Assembly: GCF_002875705.1 (NCBI RefSeq) | Contig: NZ_MCZZ01000121.1 | Coordinates: 1,025-65,024, forward strand | Source of the DNA: Vibrio sp. 10N.261.45.E2 | GTDB lineage: Bacteria > Pseudomonadota > Gammaproteobacteria > Enterobacterales > Vibrionaceae | Reading direction: 5' to 3' | Length of the DNA stretch: 64,000 nucleotides | Shown: positions 58,544 through 64,000 of the stretch, piece by piece | Layout of the letters: the number at the start of each line of letters is the position of its first letter | How positions within the stretch are numbered: the stretch's first letter is position 1 | Program-made: the position numbers and the translations under genes | The notes under the pieces: model-generated | Told to the model about the DNA's origin: nothing | What the model saw: only the letters and a program-made list of their open reading frames with translations | Databases searched by the model: none

Positions 58544-61500
58544 TTACTCCTGATCTTCCAGATCGGCAGCAGCCAACCTTGCCGCTTGTAATACAAGCGT
58601 TGAATACATACGCGACTCAGCAGCTAGCTCATCATCCCACTTAGGCCAAATACGCGAGATGTAGGTATCTCGACCCTCGCCCGTGAAAGCAAAACTGTCA
58701 TTGAATGTATCAGCCATTTTCTTGAGCGACTTCTCTTCATCATCGACCCATTTACCACGGCTAAAGCCCGCTTCAACGCCGGCCAAGGCGGTTTTAGGGA
58801 AGTACGGCAATGGTGCAGTCATGCCTTGATAGAACAGTCGTACTAACTCAGCCAATAAACTCTTCGCCTGCTGTGCATCGCCGATAGGTTGTAGCGTTTG
58901 GTGAACTACACCCTCTTTTCTGTCATAGCCAATAATATGGGTCGTTTTTCCGTGCCCCATAACAGCGCAGGATAGATGATCAATCCACGCAGCCAAGTAA
59001 TCTTGAGAGCGTATTTTTCCGCTACGGAAACGAACTAGACCTGATTGATAGTTTTGAGTTAACCAACCCATCAAACGAACAGGTTTGCCTTCGCCTAACA
59101 CATCAAATTCGATATTAACTTCGAGGTCTTGTTGCGGTGAACCGCTCACAAATCGAATCTCTTTAGCCAAGTCTTCCGCTTGAACACGGTTAGTTTCAAA
59201 TTCAATGTCACCAAAAGCGCCAACGGGTAATCGACCTTGGGCTTTTTGCTCAGAAACAAACAGGCGAACCGCTTCATCCGCCCCTTCAGGGTGATCCAGC
59301 AACACTTGTAGTAGAGCGTCCTTAAGCTGGAAGCTTTCTAAGCCATTAAGCACGAACGGCTCGTCATCTTCCATTACCGGAAGCGGTGGCTCAAACACTA
59401 CCTTTAGGCGACGATTAAAGAAGTATTGCACTGGCAAACGCCAGAAACGCTGTAGCTCAACCAAATCGAGTTCTAACAGATAAGTCGCACCAAGCAAATA
59501 GTCGTCTAAGGCACGATTAAATTCACCACTGCGTTCACCAGAACGATTAGCGGCAGGAAGCCACTCTTTGGCGTAGCTCAATACATGGCTCGCATCACCT
59601 TGTGTAAAGGCTGCCGGGCTAAATGGGGTCATGGTGTGCTCAAAGCTGATCGCTTGAGTCAGTTTGATACCAGAATCATCACTTGGTAGTGATTGGTCTT
59701 CACTCAAACAGTAGTTTTGTTGGCAATATTCAATCAACTCTGAAACCAGTACAGACGGCACTCGCTCGGTATTGTCTTGAATCGAACGACCTACATAACT
59801 GATGTACAAGCACTCTTGCGCTGAGAGCATCGCCTCTAAGAATAGGTAGCGGTCATCATCACGACGAGAACGGTCACCAGGACGAGCTAGACTCTTTTTG
59901 CCTACGCCATTCGGCGAGCGAGTTTGGGCGCTCATCAAATCAAAACCTTCTGGCGGCATTGAGCGAGGGTAAACCCCATCATTCATACCCAATAGGCAAA
60001 CGGTTTTGAACGGAATAGAACGCATCGGCATCAGGGTACAGAAGTTAACTTGTCCCGCTAAGAAACGCTGACTAATACGCGCACCCGACAGTTTATTGTT
60101 CAAGTACTGGTAGATGATGCTTGGCGATAACTCTTGTTCGTACAAGGCATCATCAAGCTGTTCATTCAATTGAGAAAGCGCATCGCGAATCGACTTAAGC
60201 ACCACCTCGCCTTCTAGCTCAACTGCAAAGAAGTCATCAATCATTTGCAACAAGGTTTCACGCCACATATCGATGGATTGCGTCTCAGCAAGGCGTTGAC
60301 GATAATGCGCGATACGGTCAATAAAGTGCGCTAACTTACCAGCAAGTTCAGCGTTAATACCTTGAACTTCGTTATAAGCCGCAATTGGAGAATGTTCGGT
60401 TTCAAACAGGCCCGCAGAATCCGACATCGCATAACCCAATAGCATGCGCTGAATGCCGAATAGCCAAGTATTTTGTTCGGTCGCAGGTAGGTCAAATTCG
60501 GTTGCAGTAGACGAATCGACGCCCCAACGGATGCCCGCTTCTTCAACCCACTGCTTAGCTTGCTCGAATTGAAATTCATCAATACCAAAGCGTGCCATCA
60601 TCGCTGGGATTTCTAGTAGCTCTAACAGTTCAGAAGCTAAACAGCGTGTGTTTGGAAGCGCGACCAGCTGCATGAATGCAGTCAGAATCGGGCTCTCTTG
60701 GTCTGCCGTTCGATCCGAGATTGAGTAAGGGATATAACGCTCACCCGGAGCATTACCAAATACCGCCTGAATCGCAGGGCTGTACGCATTGATGTCTGCC
60801 ACCATCACAATGATATCGCGTGGCTTTAATATCGGATCAGCATCAAACATTGCCAATAGCTGATCATGCAGGACTTCAACCTCGCGCATTGGGCTGTGAC
60901 ACGCGTGCACAGTCAACGAGCGATCGCCAAGCTCAACCACCTGTTTATGGTTACTGGAGTCTAAGATGTGGTCGTCTTGGTGCTCTTCTAACTCAAGAAT
61001 ATCGGCTTGCAGTTGATGTAGTAGGCTGTCTCTCTCGACATCAATAAAAAACTCATGCTCTTCACTGTCTGATTGAGACAGTAAGAACAAGTTATCTCTA
61101 CCCAGCTTACCCATAGATGCAAGCAAGCTATTGCCTACCGCTTGGCTGGTATGCAACTCGTCTTCGACGTTGGCTTCAATACCATCTTTCAATGGTGATA
61201 CTTCACCCTCTAGCTGAGGCAAGCCATCAACCAGAGCAAACTGCTTGCGACGCTGCGCTTCAATTCTCGCCAAGTATTTACGGTCACGAATATCGCCCCA
61301 GTAGTGTTGGCAAGGGTTACTAAACATCAAATGAACATCAATCTGCTCACCAAGTGCTTTCAAGGCGTCCATGTAGCGAGGAGGCAGTGAAGAAATACCA
61401 AACACAAACAGACGTTTCGGCAGGTGTTGTAGCTGACCTTGTTGGTTAGCTAACGCTTCAATGAAGTCGTGATACAAGTTACCACGGTGATATTTCGATT

Positions 61501-62056
61501 GGCCTTGAGACAGTGTTTGCTCGTAGAGTGCCTTCCACAAAATGGGCTGCCAAGGGTGCTCTTGCTGCCCTTCACTATCAATCAATTCTGCAACGGACTC
61601 TCCCGCTTCCCACATCGCCATCCACTCAGGGCGATATACCAAGTAGCCATCGAAGATATCGGCAATCTTCTCGGCTAATTGATACAACTTAGAGCCATCT
61701 TCGTCGTTTTCAAGATAGCGCTGTAGGGGTAAGAAATCAGGGTGGTCAAGCTTCGCGGGTAGCAAACACATTAGCTTCCACGTCATCGCTTCTTTGTTAA
61801 AAGCACTGCGTTTCGGCACGTCAGGAAGCACTTGGGTAAACATATCCCAAATGAAGGTTGCTGGAAGAGGAAAATCGATATTTGCTGCTACACCAAACTC
61901 TTTGGCGAGTTCCATCTTAAGCCATTGAGACATACCCGGGCTCTGAACCAAGATCTGCTCTTTTTCGAAAGGATTGGCTAAAGGGTCACTTTTGATCAAG
62001 TGAACGAGAAGGATTTTTAAAGTATCAACTTTATTGGAATGGTAAACAGTAAACAA
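58544..62056 (-). CDS. recC: RecC, exodeoxyribonuclease V gamma subunit
   Basis: A 1170-residue subunit that splits the duplex and recognises Chi. Starts with the family MFTVYHSNKVDTLK and carries SPGMSQWLKMELAKEFGVAANIDFPLP-like text in the first 80 residues; the helicase and nuclease folds are inactive as in E. coli RecC. Length is near E. coli (1122). Begins the recC-recB-recD run; recD coupling is seen, recC-recB is separated by the 409-base gap. Confidence 0.96.
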   Translation of the reverse strand: MFTVYHSNKVDTLKILLVHLIKSDPLANPFEKEQILVQSPGMSQWLKMELAKEFGVAANIDFPLPATFIWDMFTQVLPDVPKRSAFNKEAMTWKLMCLLPAKLDHPDFLPLQRYLENDEDGSKLYQLAEKIADIFDGYLVYRPEWMAMWEAGESVAELIDSEGQQEHPWQPILWKALYEQTLSQGQSKYHRGNLYHDFIEALANQQGQLQHLPKRLFVFGISSLPPRYMDALKALGEQIDVHLMFSNPCQHYWGDIRDRKYLARIEAQRRKQFALVDGLPQLEGEVSPLKDGIEANVEDELHTSQAVGNSLLASMGKLGRDNLFLLSQSDSEEHEFFIDVERDSLLHQLQADILELEEHQDDHILDSSNHKQVVELGDRSLTVHACHSPMREVEVLHDQLLAMFDADPILKPRDIIVMVADINAYSPAIQAVFGNAPGERYIPYSISDRTADQESPILTAFMQLVALPNTRCLASELLELLEIPAMMARFGIDEFQFEQAKQWVEEAGIRWGVDSSTATEFDLPATEQNTWLFGIQRMLLGYAMSDSAGLFETEHSPIAAYNEVQGINAELAGKLAHFIDRIAHYRQRLAETQSIDMWRETLLQMIDDFFAVELEGEVVLKSIRDALSQLNEQLDDALYEQELSPSIIYQYLNNKLSGARISQRFLAGQVNFCTLMPMRSIPFKTVCLLGMNDGVYPRSMPPEGFDLMSAQTRSPNGVGKKSLARPGDRSRRDDDRYLFLEAMLSAQECLYISYVGRSIQDNTERVPSVLVSELIEYCQQNYCLSEDQSLPSDDSGIKLTQAISFEHTMTPFSPAAFTQGDASHVLSYAKEWLPAANRSGERSGEFNRALDDYLLGATYLLELDLVELQRFWRLPVQYFFNRRLKVVFEPPLPVMEDDEPFVLNGLESFQLKDALLQVLLDHPEGADEAVRLFVSEQKAQGRLPVGAFGDIEFETNRVQAEDLAKEIRFVSGSPQQDLEVNIEFDVLGEGKPVRLMGWLTQNYQSGLVRFRSGKIRSQDYLAAWIDHLSCAVMGHGKTTHIIGYDRKEGVVHQTLQPIGDAQQAKSLLAELVRLFYQGMTAPLPYFPKTALAGVEAGFSRGKWVDDEEKSLKKMADTFNDSFAFTGEGRDTYISRIWPKWDDELAAESRMYSTLVLQAARLAAADLEDQE

Positions 62057-62183
62057 AGTGCACTCACGCTAATCTTGCCACAATATACTGCCAGATTAGC
62101 ATAAGTGCTGAGTTTGGATTAGGAATATAAGCTTATGAAATACCGAAAGCTTAAGGTCCGTTTATCTTTTGAACTATCGTCCT

Positions 62184-63179
62184 TTACAATCTGCCCGCTA
62201 CCGCACCTAGAACGCGGTGAGGTTTGTAGTTCATGTAGTAACGAACAGCAACATAACCCACTACCAAAGTAGCCACAATCAGTTCAAGGTACGCTAGGCC
62301 AAACACTTGATTGATGTAGTGTGCTTCAATACCTTGTGCTTGCATCCACGCAGCTAATTTAAACAAGGCTGTTGCACCAATCACGATTGGGAAGGTAAAT
62401 GCCGCATAGCCAGGGCTGAATGGCAGACGAAGTAGTTTGAAAAACGCCATGTAGATAATGAACGTCATCAACACTGCAATACCAAATAACAAACCAATAA
62501 TCACTGGCGAAGGGCTTGCTGTCACGGTTAGGTAACCCGCCAAAGATAGGCTTGCTGGTGCTGCCATAATCGCAATCGTTGGTTTTGCTGCATCTGGCAC
62601 TTCCTGAGAGAAGATCAAGCGGTAAACCATCAACGGTAGCATCACTGCATAAACCAATAAACCGAATACCAAAGTCGCGTTCGCTACCGGCTCTAAAACT
62701 GGGTTACCAGAGAAAGAAACATCTGCCACGATGATTCCGATTGGTGGCACAAACCAGCTTGGCACCATGTGGTGAATCTCAAACTGTTTTGCTCTGTGGT
62801 ACAAGAAGCTCACTAAGAACACAACGTGTAAAGCAACCGCCGCAAGCCACATCGCCTCTTGCAAAAATTGAGACACTGGCGCTAATGATGCTGATACCAC
62901 CATACACCCCATCGCAAATGTTGGTACCACACTGCCGACAACAGGGTGAGCAAGATCTTCACGAAGTAAATGACCGTGAATCAAAAATTTCACAGCTAAA
63001 ACAAGAAGCAATACCGCTGCAATAGCTGCACTGATCCACTGTACTAAACCACGAGTGTGCAAAATACCTTGTGCAACTAAAACGCCATCCCAGCACCAGC
63101 CTAAACTTGCAATTGCTAGTGCTAACCCTGCCATGGGTGTTGGAGCTCCTGTTAATCTATATTTAATACGTTGAATCAT
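62184..63179 (-). CDS. TDT-family transporter (TehA/SLAC1-like)
   Basis: A 331-residue membrane protein with ten hydrophobic segments and the conserved GAPTPMAGLALAIASLG start of TDT-family carriers/channels (tellurite-resistance/dicarboxylate and SLAC1 anion-channel relatives). It probably moves an anion or organic acid; tellurite export is not implied. It is divergent from a LysR gene, a typical arrangement for local control. Confidence 0.85.
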   Translation of the reverse strand: MIQRIKYRLTGAPTPMAGLALAIASLGWCWDGVLVAQGILHTRGLVQWISAAIAAVLLLVLAVKFLIHGHLLREDLAHPVVGSVVPTFAMGCMVVSASLAPVSQFLQEAMWLAAVALHVVFLVSFLYHRAKQFEIHHMVPSWFVPPIGIIVADVSFSGNPVLEPVANATLVFGLLVYAVMLPLMVYRLIFSQEVPDAAKPTIAIMAAPASLSLAGYLTVTASPSPVIIGLLFGIAVLMTFIIYMAFFKLLRLPFSPGYAAFTFPIVIGATALFKLAAWMQAQGIEAHYINQVFGLAYLELIVATLVVGYVAVRYYMNYKPHRVLGAVAGRL

Positions 63180-63341
63180 GTCAGCCTCTCTTAAACTTAA
63201 TTCACGAAACTTGTGAACTCATCAGCTTGTTGAAGCCATAATACGCTTGCGCTTCGTTAAACAATATCCAATTATATATAACAAGTGTTCATCAATACTG
63301 AACAGAGCCCATTTCACCAGCAGAGTAAAACTAGGAATCTG
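63180..63341. promoter_or_regulatory. Divergent regulatory region between the TDT transporter and the LysR gene
   Basis: 162 AT-rich bases with both promoters. LysR-type regulators bind such divergent gaps, but I find no clear T-N11-A palindrome to point to. Confidence 0.35.
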
Positions 63342-64000
63342 ATGGCTAATATTTCAATCAAACAGCTCAAAGTGTTCGTCACAATTACTCAGCACTCAAC
63401 ACTGACTGCAGCCTCTGAAGCTCTGTTTCTATCCAAGGCCGCTGTCAGCATGGCGCTGGGCGAAATGGAGAAACAACTCGGTCACTCTCTATTTGACCGG
63501 GTCAACAACCGATTAATTCTCAACCAAGAGGGACATAAGTTACTTCCTTTGGCTGATGAAATACTTCACCGAGCTGCGGGTATTGATGTTTTGTTCCGTG
63601 ACGACCAGCCTTTAAGTGGCAATTTAAAGGTCGGCGCGAGTGACACGATTGGTAATCAGGTCGCACCGTTTATTTTGTCAGGTTTTCGTGAACGAACTCA
63701 GCACCAGGATCAAAGCTTGTTCATTTCAAACAGTGCACTGATCTGTCAAAAGTTGGTGGATTATGAACTTGATATCGCGCTAATTGAAGGAAAAACATTA
63801 CACCCTGAACTCATTTCGAGTCAGTTTAGCAGCGATGAAATGTGTATTATTGTTAGTAATCAACATCCTCTCGTTTCAAAAGAAAAAGTTACTTTAAGCG
63901 ATTTGGAAGATAGTCACTGGATTCTACGAGAGTCCGGTTCTGGAACGCGTGAATTTTTCCTACGTGCTGTTGCACCGCGTATCGAGCATTGGTATGAATC
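63342..64000 (+). CDS. LysR-family transcriptional regulator (partial, runs off the window)
   Basis: The first 219 codons of a LysR regulator. The N-terminal winged helix-turn-helix reads SIKQLKVFVTITQHSTLTAA then LFLSKAAVSMALGEMEKQLG and LFDRVNNRL; the effector domain begins near 90 (LKVGASDTIGN). AGGA lies five or six bases before ATG 63342. It most resembles the YeiE/CysB-like subgroup but this is not certain. The C terminus lies beyond base 64000. Probable regulator of the divergent TDT transporter. Confidence 0.9.
   Translation, partial: MANISIKQLKVFVTITQHSTLTAASEALFLSKAAVSMALGEMEKQLGHSLFDRVNNRLILNQEGHKLLPLADEILHRAAGIDVLFRDDQPLSGNLKVGASDTIGNQVAPFILSGFRERTQHQDQSLFISNSALICQKLVDYELDIALIEGKTLHPELISSQFSSDEMCIIVSNQHPLVSKEKVTLSDLEDSHWILRESGSGTREFFLRAVAPRIEHWYE

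Noticed and set aside
1..64000. CRISPR arrays, insertion sequences, prophage or toxin-antitoxin modules
   Set aside because: No regularly spaced direct repeats, transposase or integrase ORFs, or paired small toxin/antitoxin-like genes were seen; gene content is conserved core throughout.

Overview
The window is a contiguous stretch of a gammaproteobacterial chromosome, almost certainly a Vibrio (or very close Vibrionaceae) primary chromosome. The evidence is a complete Na+-NQR operon followed by apbE and nqrM; the gene orders ubiF/miaB-phoH-ybeY-corC-lnt, leuS-lptE-holA-rsfS-rlmH-mrdA-rodA-rlpA-dacA-ybeD-lipB-lipA, bolA/rlmG-yajG-ppi-ampG and csdA/csdE-tcdA-mltA/argA/recD-recB-recC; a Vibrio-type DUF2850 gene; and uniform, moderately AT-rich codon use. 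I see no phage, insertion sequence, CRISPR array, integron or other clearly acquired island.

Layout. 1-60: 3' end of a tRNA (probably Leu) and its terminator. 177-2467: a beta-propeller lactonase-family gene facing ubiF. 2776-8509: miaB (tRNA ms2i6A), then phoH-ybeY-corC-lnt (ribosome/rRNA quality control, Mg/Co tolerance, lipoprotein acylation). 8601-22099: a zinc-ribbon protein facing away from leuS, followed by LPS assembly (lptE), polymerase III delta (holA), ribosome silencing and methylation (rsfS, rlmH), the rod-shape/peptidoglycan block (mrdA-rodA-rlpA-dacA) and the lipoate block (ybeD-lipB-lipA). 22200-29834: a Na+-dependent SNF-type transporter, a DUF2884 exported protein, a Gre-like factor divergent from a RecQ-family helicase, dinB, and a two-receiver diguanylate cyclase. 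29968-37257: nqrM, apbE and nqrFEDCBA on the minus strand; ApbE and NqrM mature the NQR complex encoded next to them. 37779-42009: bolA facing rlmG, yajG, a periplasmic cyclophilin and ampG. 42085-48433: a DUF4397 lipoprotein, a Tsx-like porin with a CRP site, panE, and a cysteine-desulfurase set (csdA facing csdE and tcdA). 48535-62056: mltA, DUF2850, argA with an ARG-box pair, a small unknown gene, and recD-recB-recC. 62184-64000: a TDT/SLAC1-family transporter divergent from a LysR regulator that runs off the window.

Most of the window is conserved housekeeping DNA, and I do not see a convincing new multi-gene system. The less explained material lies in leaders and gaps: a nested hairpin at the predicted 5' end of the miaB mRNA, a terminator-like hairpin with possible alternative folds directly before corC, similar hairpins just before ampG and tcdA, a long inverted repeat before apbE, three inverted repeats between leuS and lptE, and the 409-base recC-recB gap. 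That gap occupies the place of ptrA in enteric bacteria and holds a short in-frame ORF plus several hairpins. Start codons were revised where the upstream sequence or family length argued for it (ybeD, holA, apbE, nqrA, nqrB, mltA, the DUF4397 gene and the Tsx-like gene).
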